The position numbers and the translations under genes are program-made. DNA of 64,000 nucleotides from Paramyrothecium sp. XJ0827. Its lineage: Eukaryota; Ascomycota; Sordariomycetes; Hypocreales; Stachybotryaceae. Within the stretch, counting starts at the first letter, position 1, and the number at the start of each line of letters is the position of its first letter. This document shows positions 48,291-59,826 of this stretch, piece by piece. Under the pieces are notes generated by a model. That model was not told the DNA's origin. It did not search any database and worked only from the letters and a program-made list of their open reading frames with translations. The stretch covers positions 2,666,001-2,730,000 of the forward strand of contig JAJFPB010000001.1 of the NCBI GenBank assembly GCA_020881915.1. The letters run 5' to 3'.

Positions 48291-48494
48291 TGTGCTGGCC
48301 GTTTGCGATAACTCGCAGTCGTCGGCGGGAGAAGCGGCGCGCAGAACGGGTTCGTCGTCGGCGGACTACGACAACAGGGTTGACGGTGCTGGCGATGCAA
48401 AGTGTAGCATGCAGGGAGGTTGTTGTCGGGGGGAGGCGAAAGGGAGATCCGCAAATATTGAGGTGGTGTTTTGGTTGATTGCAGGGCGGGGCGT

Positions 48495-48549
48495 GCAATA
48501 CCAGTCGAGTACCAGTACCAGCACCAATACAATACCAATACAAATACCT
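48495..48549 (+). repeat. Imperfect TACCAG/CAATAC minisatellite
   Basis: About nine near-repeats of a five-to-six-base unit (ACCAGT, ACCAAT, ACAATACC) some 205-260 bp upstream of the ZRC1 start codon. Confidence 0.6.
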
Positions 48550-49593
48550 TGCCTTATGGGGTTCTCGAGGCGCGCTATGACGGAATGCGCCACCTGGAGC
48601 CAACGAGAGTCTAAACCACCCACGGCGGCGAGACTTTTTCTTTTGCGTGTCGCGCGCCCCCTTAGTCAGCCCGAGAGCCAAAATGGGGTAAGGCAAAGGC
48701 AAAAGAAACTCGGGCACTTCTCCCTGATTCGAAGCTCGACTCCAACCGGTGCAGCGGCCGTTGTCGATTTAAACTGACAAACGGCGCCCCGGCTAGAATA
48801 TTCCATCCTGCAGGAGAGTGTGCTGCAGCGCAATTCTCGTGCAGTCTGCGGCACCTCGGCGTAGCATGTCCCTCATGCCATGGCGTTGGACAAATCAATT
48901 TTTACTAGGATCCCTGGTTCAGGCCCTTATGCAGCCCCTCGGAACCACGGGCTGTCGGGCTCGATCCGAGATGAGCAGAGCACCATCGTTCGAGGCCATT
49001 GAGAAGTTGGCTTTTCCCTGTGCATTTCACGCTCGGCATTTACCTCCGGCGGCGTTGTCCGGCTCATAAACGGATGAGAACTAAGACATCCGAGCGAAAA
49101 CCGTCAAGATATATAGCCCGTGACAATTTCATAACATTGCTTCATCTCTGCGATCAGCCACACCGACTCCGTTTCACTGTTTTTGTTCTTCATCTCGTCC
49201 TACAGTGCTTTCTTGCTGACATGAATGTGTTGAACAGTACGGCATTTGATTGACCCATCCTTGCTTTGTCCGATCTGCAGAATATAGCACCTTGCCGTCC
49301 CCAAGTAAGGTTAATCAGCCGTGGCCAGTCAGAATTGCAGCATGGCCCGCCGATGTCAGCGTCGTACGCGTGGCTTCCTGATATGACTGATCCTGTTGGC
49401 CAGGAATCCAAGGCGCACTATGACACGCAGCATTCGGTCACGGGCTTCGGCATCGCTGCTCGGCCATGATGGTACCGATATTGTCTTATATCCGGCCGAG
49501 ATAGATTCTGGGCATCAAGTAAACAGACGCGCGGGCCATGTTCAATGTTTTGTTTCTGCTAGAAAGGATTACGACACCAAGTGTCTGAAATTC

Positions 49594-49599
49594 TATAAA
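49594..49599 (+). promoter_or_regulatory. TATA box of the kelch gene
   Basis: CTATAAAAAG lies 82 bp before the start codon, a normal distance for a short-leader fungal gene. Confidence 0.5.
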
Positions 49600-49680
49600 A
49601 AGCTGCCAGAACTCTTGAAAACCTTGAACAATTCATTGCAGATTAGCAGCCTTCCGTCTCAATAGTAGATTTCGGCAACC

Positions 49681-50712
49681 ATGAATTTCCGAACACGTAC
49701 ACTTCTTGTGCTGGGATGCGCAACGCTCGCAGCTTGTTCAGCACAAGGACTCGGCGCTTGGAAGAGCCTGGCTCCCATCACGATTGCGCCTCGACAGGAG
49801 CATGCCACGGTTGCCCTGTCCTCCTCTAAGCTTGCCATTATTGGAGGCATCATCCCCAGTGGCGAGCAATTCAACACCACTGCCTTGGTCCAGCTGTACG
49901 ATATACCATCTGACAAATGGTCCTCCGCCGCATCAGCCCCCCTTGAATTAAATCATCCCAATGCCGCTGTGGTCAAGGGAAAGATTTATCTTCTTGGAGG
50001 GCTCGCCGAAACGCCTGAAGGTGCCTGGCGAGCTGTGCCCGACTCGTGGGTCTATGACCCAGCTAAAGACACCTGGACCCGACTACCATCCATGCCTCAG
50101 GGCACAGCACGGGGTAGTGCAACCTTGGCCGTGCATGGCCATCTCGTTATTCTAGCGGGTGGGATGCGCCAACTGGTGCCGGTTCCCGGGGGCCAGCAAG
50201 ATACAGTAGATACTGTGTCGATATTCGACACCAGGAGCAATTTTTGGGTTGTCGTTCCCAAGGCAGCAGCTCGACTCCCTGCGCCGAGAGACCACTCTGC
50301 GGGCGCTGTCATCGATGGCACTTTTTATGTCCTGGGTGGAAGGAATCGTGGACAAGCAAACGTGAGAGATACCGTCTTTGCCCTCGACCTAAATAACCTG
50401 CGCAAGGGCTGGCAGACCAAGCGAAGCAGATTACCCACGCCGCGCGGTGGGCTCGCCGCTGGCGCTGTTGGCGATCTGATCTATACCTTTGGTGGCGAGG
50501 GCAACCCGGCGGAAGGATCCCAGGGTATCTTCAACGAAACAGAGGTCTACAACACAAAGACGGACTCGTGGAAGAAGCTCCAGCCGATGGCTATTCCAAG
50601 GCATGGCACTACAGCGGTGGGCATAGGAAAGCAAGTTTTCATCCCGGGAGGTGGCACTGCCCAAGGTGGCAGCCCCGTTTCCGTTATGGATGCCTTTGTA
50701 CCCTTTCATTGA
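49681..50712 (+). CDS. Secreted kelch-repeat beta-propeller protein
   Basis: A single exon of 343 residues. The N-terminus is a signal peptide (RTRTLLVLGCATLAACSAQG). Six kelch blades are visible by their GG doublets after a hydrophobic strand: LAIIGGI, IYLLGGL, LVILAGGM, FYVLGGR, IYTFGGE and VFIPGGG, each followed by a Tyr/Phe ... Trp motif such as VYDPAKDTWTRLP and VYNTKTDSWKKL. A six-bladed propeller of this kind fills the whole protein. Galactose-oxidase relatives share the fold but add copper ligands that I do not see, so it is more likely a binding protein at the cell surface or outside. There is a TATA box upstream and no intron. Confidence 0.85.
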   Translation: MNFRTRTLLVLGCATLAACSAQGLGAWKSLAPITIAPRQEHATVALSSSKLAIIGGIIPSGEQFNTTALVQLYDIPSDKWSSAASAPLELNHPNAAVVKGKIYLLGGLAETPEGAWRAVPDSWVYDPAKDTWTRLPSMPQGTARGSATLAVHGHLVILAGGMRQLVPVPGGQQDTVDTVSIFDTRSNFWVVVPKAAARLPAPRDHSAGAVIDGTFYVLGGRNRGQANVRDTVFALDLNNLRKGWQTKRSRLPTPRGGLAAGAVGDLIYTFGGEGNPAEGSQGIFNETEVYNTKTDSWKKLQPMAIPRHGTTAVGIGKQVFIPGGGTAQGGSPVSVMDAFVPFH

Positions 50713-51544
50713 AGCATAGAGGCGCCACGGAATTGTCAGTCCGCTTGAGTGCCGGCTGGTTATTCACAAAGGCCAATCGACAAGTATGGTGTTGTATTCC
50801 TGGATAGCGAATATTAACAATATAGTTTAAATTCAATGTGCATAGCAATTGGGTTAGAAGAAATAACAATCCCACTGCAGTTACCAAGAGGTTGACTCGA
50901 TTGAGATTGTGAGAGAACAATGTGACTGACGATTCACGGCAGCGGATTTGGTAGTACATCTCTGTTCGATTAATGCAAGCAAAAGTAGCAGCGAGGAGTC
51001 AAGGATGCTGGGCACTGATCTCTGGACATCAACCGTTGATACAGAACTTGCTTGCCTTAACTCACCTACTCAAGCCGCATTTTAAAGTAGCTGGCCGGTT
51101 GAATTAAAACCACAAACTTCAATCGCGTTTTCAAGTTATGTATGAACTTGTGCTGCTGGGCTGAGGCGTTCTGTATCCCTTTCCCACAGCGTCCTATTTC
51201 TGGCTGTGCTGGGCGCATCCACCTCTGGCCGACGAATCGGAAGCATCGTAGTGCCGCCCGAATCCCACGCCTGCAACGATGCGCCGGCAAATGCACAAGG
51301 GACACTCTTCAGCATGTTGGTTGGTAGTGCGACACTGCCTGACGTGGTCAGGATCGGCAGGACGCCTATGGAGGCAGTGTTGCTCAAGGCTCGTTTTCGC
51401 GACCACGATGGGGAGTTGTCTCGCGTCTTCGACCACCTCTTTTCTCAATCTTAGCTGCGATGACCGTCGGTATAATATAATTGATAAAATCTTTGTCCAA
51501 AAGACCGAAGAAGAGTGGGGCGGCCTGGATGGTTCTCAGCCATC
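50713..51544. other. Intergenic region between the kelch and ankyrin-type genes
   Basis: AT-rich 3' flank to about 50960, then promoter sequence. Frames on both strands at 51136-51454 are open (80-84 codons) but I recognise nothing in them. Confidence 0.45.
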
Positions 51545-53845
51545 ATGGAAGCCACTGCTGCTTCAATCGCCTTTGTCCAGTTTGCAGGGCAGACCGTCAA
51601 GTACATCGTCAAAGCCTGTCAACTTTGGGAGGAGATCAAAGACCTTCCGGCCGATCTCGCCGACCTTATTTCGGACTTGAAGGCTCACGAGCTCCTTTTT
51701 CGCGAGGTCGACGCCCAGGTCAGCAGTCAACATGCCCTCCTCGCAAGTGCAAACAGTGCGTCGGCCATGGCCAGCCTTGAGCATTGCAAACGCACGCACA
51801 AGGCGCTGCAGGACATGGTCAACGATATCACGGCAGAGCTCGCACCCAAGCGTGGTCTGGGCCGGAAGGTCAAAGCAACAAAGGTTATCATGAAAAAGGA
51901 TGTCCTGCAAAAATTGGAAAAAAGGCTTCAGCGGGCATTGGCGCTTTTGCATACTTCGTTACAGCTTTATCAGTTGTAGGTTGATGCCCTCGTCCCCGTC
52001 AAGACTTCTTTGTTATACTTACTCATAAAGAGTCCTTTCCAAGCAGCAACCCGCCGTGATTGCTAGAAGTGTCACTCTCGAAATCAAGGACCACCTTGAT
52101 AGTCGGCAGAGCATGCAGCAGCAGGTTATGATAAGCAACCAGACAGCTGTGGCCAGGATGCAGCCCCAGCGACCCCCTCAGCGGCTCGAGGACGAGTATT
52201 TGAACACGACAGGGGGCTTTTTGAAAAAGGATGCAGCAGGCATGAGGCCTTCAAAGCCTACTTTGCAGCCGAGCGGGTCTCCTTTTGCGCCATTCGCGCT
52301 CTCAAAGCTGAAGCGGCCACGGAGGTTCTACGAACCGTCCAACTTCGGTCGTTATGCGGCGTCTTACGCCAAGGATACCGGTGCGTGGGAAGCATATTTG
52401 CAATTTCCTCGTTGGATATCCGAGACAATATATGAGTTCGAGTATACTCCCACGATGGCCGGCTGGATGTTCAATACAAGGATCTATAACGTAATCCCGG
52501 ACGACAGCGAAGTCTTTAAGCGAGTTGAGATGGGCGACAGAGCAGGTATCATGGAGCTTTTCCAGACGAGAAAGGCATCGCCATTCGACAAGGACTCTCG
52601 GGGCGAGTCTCTGTTGTTTGTTAGTAAATGCAAAGACTTCGCGTGAGCGGCTCATTCTAACAGATTGATATAGCGAGCGACCAGAGAGGTACAACCGGAA
52701 GTATGCGAGCTATTGTTACAGCTGGGACTTCATGAGCTCTTAGATGATAAGACGGCGTAAGTTATCCCGGAGTCAGGGGTGGGACAGGATTGCAGCTGAT
52801 AGCTTATAGGAGCTCTTTGACATGCCTTATGCACGAAACTAGAAGGTGGCAGAGCCTTGACGATAACGCAAGCAAAATATTGGAATTATTCCAATCATAC
52901 CTTCAGGATTCTGAGAGCATACCGGTCGAAAGGATGTTTGAGATGGGTGGCCAAGCGGGTTACACCACACTTCAACCCTTCAAGGAGAAATTCATGCAGC
53001 GTTACTACGAGCGACCTGCAAGAGACCGGCTCGAAGCTGTGAGATTGGGGTCTTTCGTAGACTATGGATCATGGGAGGTGCTCAGTTTCTTTCACACACA
53101 AAGGGACGTATCCTCCACGGACATCGGCCTGTCAACGAAGGAGAAACTCTCACTGGTCCATTCCGCCGCTGTAGGACTGGGAAGGCGATTACCGGATAAC
53201 TTGATCCCCCAGAGGAAACCTGCGGCCTATCAATATCTGATTTTCGACGATGGGTGGTATGATTTGGTGGCATTACTAGCGTCGCGTTGTGAGCACGAAG
53301 ATCTTCACGTTTTGGAAGAGGTCACACCATGGGATACAGACCCTGTTCCCGTCTGGAGCGGAACACCGTTGACTTCGCTCGTCGGGGGAGTCCTCTGTTT
53401 TCTTTCACCGGACTTTCAATACTTTTACTGGGACTTCTGCCTCCAGACCGTGCTGCAGCACTGGGTAACTCATCTTCAAAAGGGTGGACTCGACTTGATG
53501 CGGTACGGACGCGAAGAACAGCGGCTGCTTCGGGATTACAGCACGGGCATCAAGGGTGCTTTTGATGCTGAATCCATCCGGCACAACCGCACCAAAGTCC
53601 GTAAATCCTTGCCCGTAGCGGCGGCGATTGAGCAAAGGAGCTTTCGACACGGGCTGGAAAGATCTGGAAAATGGGCCAAGGATGACACCATGTGGCGTCC
53701 AATCCGTCTCATCGGGCTCGAGTACGGTCCTCGCCCGGCGGATTGGCGCTTGCTCTGGGCCCCAGAGATCGAATGCCTCGCGCACGAGTTCTGGAAAGCA
53801 GTAGAGGAACCAGATTTGACCATACCCGGAAGTTGGGTCGAGTAG
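51545..53845 (+). CDS. Fungal STAND-like/ankyrin-type protein
   Basis: Four exons (51545-51975, 52031-52619, 52674-52756, 52810-53845) give 712 residues. Residues 1-145 form an all-helical domain starting MEATAASIAFVQFAGQTVKY, which resembles the HeLo-like/fungal STAND N-terminal domain (a signalling or membrane-acting domain in fungal incompatibility proteins); this is from memory of the family pattern. The middle has PRWISETIYEFEYTPTMAGW and RVEMGDRAGIMELF, a block that in many fungal proteins comes just before ankyrin repeats, and one ankyrin-like unit (VQPEVCELLLQLGLHELLDD). No P-loop is seen, so it is not a complete NLR. The last 300 residues are unassigned. Introns 2 and 3 were chosen because they alone keep the frame; the first (55 bp) uses donor GTAGGT. 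Confidence 0.72.
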
Positions 53846-54346
53846 GAGCAGTTGGCTGTGTACAATAGGTAGTCCGCTTTTGGGCTAATGAGAACATGAG
53901 AACCAGAATGAAAGCTTGGACACAGACCAACATGCATTCCGCCTGGTAATTTTAGTAGGCCCCTGCTCCCCAATTGATAGCCTGGGGTCTGGGCAAACTT
54001 CATCTTGCGTAGATGAGCCCCAACGCTTCTCTTGACTGTCCTTTACTCTACACTGAGCTTATTCGATCTAGCATCCGCCATTTTGGAAGTTACCATCGCA
54101 AAGGCTTAATTTAGGTGCCTTACTACATGTGTAAGCTTGGGTACCCCGCATGGCGGGTAAGGCGGGGCTGCTCATGCTATTGGTGTCGTCACTCAAGCTG
54201 GTGTTGCAACCCAATCTATGGACTGAAGCTTTCATCTACCATCCGTGTCAGGCCCATTGAATTATCGAGCGTCAAGTGTCCATAAGCCGTCAACTTCTTT
54301 TGCCCCAATCTTGATTGCCTCTATTGGTTTACTTGACTAAGCCATC
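53846..54346. other. Intergenic region before the MEMO1-family gene
   Basis: About 500 bp: 3' flank of the ankyrin-type gene and promoter of the MEMO-family gene. GCCCCAATC at 54303-54311 contains a CCAAT core. No gene seen. Confidence 0.4.
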
Positions 54347-55437
54347 ATGGGCTCTCGCTCGGCATCTCATGCAGGGTCGTGGTACTCCGGTGACCCAGAG
54401 GAGCTACGATCCTTGCTGGACGAGTATCTAGCCGGCGTGCCCGAGACCATCGATGGACTGTCGCTGCCAATACCAGGAGCACGAGTGATCATCGCGCCGT
54501 GAGTCTGATTCGCTATGATAGCTGAACATGGCTTCCATGCTGATGTATTAATGATGGTAGCCATGCCGGATACGCCTACTCGGGGCCTTGCGCAGCATGG
54601 GCTTATAGCTGTCTGGACCTCAGCCGAGCCAAGCGCGTCTTTGTCCTAGGACCATCCCATAAGTACTACCTCCAAGGGTGCGCGGTATCGGTCTTCTCCA
54701 AATACAGGACGCCATTCGGGTCCCTGGTTGTTGACCGCGAGACGATCGAGGACATCAAGGAGCAGGGGGAGATGGAAGACATGATCAAAAGAAAGGAGGT
54801 GGAAGAGCATTCTCTGGAGATGCACCTGCCGTATCTATACAAAACCTGCGAAAAATTCTTCGAGTCCGAGGAAGACTTTCCTACAATAGTCCCGCTACTC
54901 ATTGGGACGAATAACTTGGAAGAAGAACAGGCGATCGGTCATCTTCTGGCACCCTATTTCAGGGACCCGGAAAACGCATTCATCATCAGCTCGGACTTCT
55001 GCCATTGGGGGGACTCCAGCTTCTCTTACACGCCGTACTCTCCCGATGGCAACATAAATCGCCTGAAGTCGCTTTCACGATTTGATCCTATCCCGAAAGG
55101 AGAGCCCATCCACGAAACAATTAGATTGGTGGATGAAGCAGCCATGGATGCCGTCAAGAGCGGCAGCCATGCGTCTTTTGTCCGAAACCTCAGGCTTACG
55201 AAAAATACAGTTTGTGGAAGACACCCGATCGGCGTGGCTATGGCAGCAATGGAGCTTTGCACGAGGGAGACTTCGCAGAAGCCGACCGCCGAAACTGGCG
55301 AAGATGGAGAGACTTCGGACGAGAGCGAAGAGACGACGAAACCACGCTTCAGCATCATTAAGTATGATCGGAGCAACTTGGTCGAACGACCTGGCGACTT
55401 CAGCGTCAGTTACGTATCCGCCTATGCCGTGTTGTAA
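54347..55437 (+). CDS. MEMO1-family protein (Mho1 type)
   Basis: Exons 54347-54498 and 54561-55437 give 342 residues; the 62-bp intron splits the Pro codon of the APHAGYAYSG motif. MEMO proteins fold like class III extradiol dioxygenases and hold a metal with His, His and Cys. The corresponding residues are present: APHAGYAYSG, GPSHKYYLQG and NTVCGRHPIG, along with EHSLEMHLPYL and SSDFCHWGD. Human MEMO1 binds copper or iron and affects cell motility signalling; yeast Mho1 is linked to growth control. The exact role in filamentous fungi is unclear. A short acidic insert (ETGEDGETSDESEE) precedes the C-terminus. Confidence 0.94.
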
Positions 55438-57515
55438 TGTAGTTGTGTTCCTCAGATCGTATAGTGAGCTCGAGGATTGTTTCTCTTGTTGCAGTTGGTT
55501 ACTGCACAATTCTATCCTAGCAAGAGGAGGAAGCATATGCACGTTTGGTCGACTGATATATCACTTGTCATTCTTAATCTTCGTAGACACCTTGAATGAC
55601 ATTTGCCAGCTTTACTCAGCGGTGCGCAATTTCGGGGTTGAACTGCACGTCATAGTGGTCTTCAGCATTCCATGTGCGCATCCTTGCCAAAGCAGCACAT
55701 ACTTATTTTTATTTACGGAACTCTGGGACCCCATGGCTAGCCTACTGCAAAAGCTTAGCCGTCAGCTTACTGTCTTGATGCTGTGCCTTTTTGCGCCCGT
55801 GACCGGGATCGGGACCGGAATATATTTGCAAGCCGACGGTGCTCTTAAGGCTGAAGAGCTGCGAGAAGGGTTCCTTGATCAAGCTTCCGTGGCAGAGTCT
55901 AGAAGGGGCGAATCATGATATTATGTGGTAGCGTGAACCGAGCCTCTTTTCCAACAGGACGAGAAAGGCTATCCGATAGGTGGTGCAGCGGCGTCAGCCT
56001 CCAGCCATGCGCGGTGCGAAGGGCCTTAATTTGGTCGAACCCATTACAGGTCTTAGCTTGCGATGCGCATTTCGTTACTACGTAGTACATGACGATGATG
56101 ACAACCGCGACGAGGAGAGAACTGTGCCGCTGTTGTTTCATGATTGGACGGTCACTGCGATGCATTTGGCTCGAAGCTGTCCTGGAGCGCGCTTCGGCCA
56201 CGGATCAGTGCCTGGTGGCCATGCGTGCACTTTTCGTCCTCGGGCGGATCCCGGCTGTGCGACGCTTGCAGATCCAACAATAGCAGCTCCTTGGTCCTGG
56301 ATGGGTCCCAGGGTGAAACAACCATTGGCGCAGGCCCACCTCATCCCTGACATCGCAGACACCCCTGGTCTGGCGCAGGGCCTCGCTCTCAAACCAGAGC
56401 CCACTCATGCCCGCCCACGACCGCAGCTTATTTGGGGAGCAAATCTTTTGCATTGGGCTGGGGCTCCAGTACCCGCTTTCTGTAACAGGAACCTGTGGAC
56501 ACTCCGCCGGTTGTTCTTGGTTCTTGGCTTTCTGTCCCCTTACGACCGGTAGGGGTCTAGACGTGGAGGGGACAAGTGGTTGGACATTACGAGAGAAGGC
56601 ATACGGAGAAGATGGGAAGGGGAGGAGGGGAGGGACAGAGTATGTTCGTCAGTCATTCGACCGGATGGCGCTTCCCAGTTCGAATAGAATCGGCTGCCCT
56701 AGAGCAACGAAATTAACAAAATAAAATAAAACTGGTTGTGAACGGATCGCTGCGTATCCGCAAAAATGATGTGCAGGGGTCGGCGGCTTCAGTTGCTTGT
56801 CTGTCGAGAAGCCCGACGGGGATTTGCTCTCGGTCATGGCCCTTTGGTTTGGATTAGGTTGCGACTTTTGGCTTGTACCCCAAACTCTCCCAAGGCTCGC
56901 TACCACCAACTGATAACGCGGTACCCGCTGAACCACCCAACCTGACATTGGTGGGAGGGTACAGCAGCTTGCTCCAGTAACTCGACCGCGACCAGGCTGC
57001 GCCTCTAGCACCTGAGCCAAGCCCCTTTTGATCGTCTCTCACTCTCTCTCCTTTGAGCGCCAAACCGTCCAGACACCAAACTTTCAATTCCATCCTTAAC
57101 CCGTTCCTTGCCTCGCCTCTTCCCCGTTCTTCTTTTCCTTTTCGTCAATCACACAAACACACTCTCTCGCGTATCAATCGCTTCCTGCCAGCACAGCACC
57201 CATTTTCACCAGCCTCTCGCGCACCCGCCCTTTCTCGAACGCACACCAGATACACCGATCCAACTACAGCCGCCTGTGGAGATTTCCACCAACATGAGCG
57301 TGAGTTTGTTTCACCCCTACTTTCCAACCCTCAGTGTTTCAATCGCGAGACGCAGCCGTCTGGTTGGCTCAGTGTCCAGACGAGAAGCTGAGACGCCCGC
57401 CGCTCCTGCTCGCATCCTCACATAACATACTTTCCCTCTGCCATCCTTTTCCCTTCACCCTCCCAATCTCAACTCTCCTTCCCACTCGACTTCGTGGACA
57501 GACGTCTTACTGACC
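55438..57515. promoter_or_regulatory. Intergenic region upstream of the syntaxin gene
   Basis: 2.1 kb. It holds one possible small ORF (listed), AT-rich 3' flank near 55440, and from about 57040 a pyrimidine-rich leader (CCTCGCCTCTTCCCCGTTCTTC). A likely leader intron (57300-57501) is described under findings. Confidence 0.45.
55733..55918 (+). CDS. Possible small protein with hydrophobic N-terminus
   Basis: 61 residues from an ATG in good context (CCCCATGG). A hydrophobic stretch (LTVLMLCLFAPVTGIGTGIY) follows a basic N-terminus, then a charged helix (ALKAEELREGFLDQA). It could be a small membrane or secreted protein, but one short ORF without homology support is easily chance. Confidence 0.22.
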   Translation: MASLLQKLSRQLTVLMLCLFAPVTGIGTGIYLQADGALKAEELREGFLDQASVAESRRGES

Positions 57516-58880
57516 ATGGCGCAACAACAGTACGGGTTAGTACAGCCGCAACACCACCATTCACGCGTCACGCACGAGATGAACTCGTCTCGACGCCACG
57601 TCGTCGAATCGTCTGACTAACAGGCCAATCTCACAGTTACGGTGGACAGAACCCCTACGACCAGCGGGATGCCGCCCCTGGAGGATACGGCCGGACCCAG
57701 CCTTCCTACGGCGGCAACACTGGCTACAACAACGGCTACAACAACCAGGGCTATGACGCCTACGGCGGTTAGTCTAGCTGTACAAGAATCCCAACTCCTG
57801 GCCTTGTAATATTGACGTGAACCACGACAGGCAACAACGTCGAAATGGCTCCTCTAGCCCAGAACGCCGACCCAATGGGCGGTGGTGACCCCAACGCCAT
57901 CCTCAACGAGTGCCGCGACATCGACCGCGGCATTGATGAGGTCGAGCGTAACCTCGAGCAGCTCCGCATGCTGCAGCAGCGCACTCTTGACGATGCCGAC
58001 ACCTCTTCATCAAGCATGGCCAACCGTCAGCTCGACGCCCTTTCCACAGATACCATGGCCCTCTACCGAACCCTCACCGAACGCGTCCGCACTATCAAGT
58101 CCAACCGCGAGTCGAACTCGGCCAAGAACAGCCCCCAAGTCAGCCGCGTGGATCGTCGTCTCAAGCAGGCCATTCAGCAGTACCAGCAGGTCGAGTCACA
58201 GTTCCGCAAGCGTACCCAGGACCAGATGGCCCGCCAATATCGCATTGTGCGCCCGGATGCTACCGAGCAGGAAGTTCGCGACGCCGTCGAGGACACCAGC
58301 AACAACCAGGTCTTCAGCCAGGCCATGATGCAGAGTGACCGTCAAGGACGCGCTCGTGCTGCCCTGAACGCTGTCCAGGATCGCCACACAGCCCTGGTCA
58401 AGATCGAGCAGCAGATGGTTGAGCTGTCCCAGCTCTTCCAGGACATGGATACGCTCGTTGTGCAGCAAGAGACTACCATTATGCAGATCGAGCAGAAGGG
58501 TGAGGAGGTCGTCGAGAACCTGGATAAGGGTAACGAGGAAATGGGCGTAGCCGTCGAGACGGCACGCAAGACCAGGAAGAAGAAGTGGATTTGCCTCGGA
58601 ATCTGCGGTTTGTCGCCCCAACCCCTCCTGATTCTGCATCACTCGCTAACATTGCACAGTCGCCCTGGTCATCATCATTGTCATCATCGTCCTTATCTAC
58701 ATCTTCGTCATCAGAGGCCAGAACAACGGTGGAGGCAACAACAACGCAAAGCGAAGCATCGAGAGCGTTCCACTCAGCAGCTTCCACATTGGTGTGGCAG
58801 CTCGCGCGGCAGAAGAACAGATTCCACAGCTCTCTCGTCTCGCACGCCAGCGAATCCATCTTCCCGAGATGCTCAGGTAA
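57516..58880 (+). CDS. SSO1: Plasma-membrane syntaxin (Qa-SNARE) of the Sso1 family
   Basis: Exons 57516-57535, 57637-57767, 57831-58607 and 58660-58880 give 382 residues. A Gly/Tyr/Asn-rich N-terminus (GYNNGYNNQGYDAYGG) leads to the Habc domain (NECRDIDRGIDEVERNLEQL onwards) and the SNARE helix (KIEQQMVELSQLFQDMDTLV, VVQQETTIMQIEQKGEEV), then a polybasic RKTRKKK and a membrane anchor (VALVIIIVIIVLIYIFVI). It drives fusion of secretory vesicles at hyphal tips and septa with Sec9 and Snc1. About 55 residues follow the anchor (RGQNNGGGNNNAKRSIESV to LPEMLR), unlike most tail-anchored syntaxins. The last intron lies exactly before the anchor. The first coding exon is only 20 nt. Confidence 0.9.
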
Positions 58881-59826
58881 AGCACCGACTTTTCCGGTCA
58901 CAGCAAGTTGGGGAAAAGTTTGGATATGTTTTATTTTCGAGGTCGGCCGCCCCACGGAAATTGTATAGAAGGTCTGAGCAACAGAGATGCGTCAAGAAGC
59001 TGGCATGGCTGTCGCTTCTGAGGCGCGGAGGGCCGTTGTATATTGATCCGCAACGGGCCAGGAGGATTGTTGAGATACCTTGTGAGGCCTTGGTTGAAAA
59101 GGGGCGCAAGATACCAGAAAGAGATGGGTAGGAGAAGGTGCCCAGAGTGTTTTTCGTCCGGTCTATTCTGTACAGCACCATATGCGTCCCTTCTGCGTCT
59201 GCCTTACAAAACACCCCTACCGCACGTGCGGCCTTTGAATTTCTATCAGGAGCAGGTTTCCACCGGGTCATTGTTGTCATACTATTGCTTGGAGTTTCTA
59301 GCATTAGGGGCGTTTAGTACAATCTTTAATAACACAAGATTTCATCTGTTTACATGGACGTAGACTCATCATGCGCTTGACTGCAGGTTGACGGCACAGT
59401 AGGGAACAAGCTTTGTGTGGCACTCAAATCAAATCAACTCATCATGAGATACAAAAACCTCTACCTGGTATACTTAAAGATCATCATTGAGAAGAGTGGG
59501 TGCTCTCTGAAGACTCCCAAACGCCATACATGCCCTGATTCCCGTTTGAATAGGTGCCTGGTCCACGCGATAACAATCCGAACCCCCCCAAAAGAACATA
59601 TCTTGAATAGAAAAGTGGTGGGAGTTAACAGGCTATGCATCAATGAGCCTGCTGGAAAGCCGTACAAGAAAAAAAAAGTAATAAACGCTGGCTCTGGCGG
59701 AAGCGTATGAGCATAATCGTGATAAACCACGAGTGCCGCATGCAATTGGCCTTACACGACCGTTGCAATGCCTTACAATGAAAGCACCAAACTGCCCAGC
59801 AAGAATTCGAGGTTCAGGTGTCATGC
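58881..59826. other. Convergent 3' flanks of SSO1 and the next gene
   Basis: The frame remains open on the plus strand to 59131 in another phase, but no conserved sequence is seen. ATACAAAAACCTCTACC and AT-rich stretches near 59330-59480 fit 3' ends. Confidence 0.45.

Larger units (their letters stand above)
48291..49680. promoter_or_regulatory. Divergent promoter region of ZRC1 and the kelch gene
   Basis: Contains an imperfect ACCAGT/CAATAC repeat at 48495-48549 and, near the kelch gene, a TATA box. No zinc-response element was recognised and no further gene seen. Confidence 0.5.

Noticed and set aside
55082..55918. 278-codon plus-strand frame overlapping the MEMO1-family gene
   Set aside because: Its first half is a shifted shadow of the conserved MEMO coding sequence; only the last 61 codons were kept as a weak candidate.
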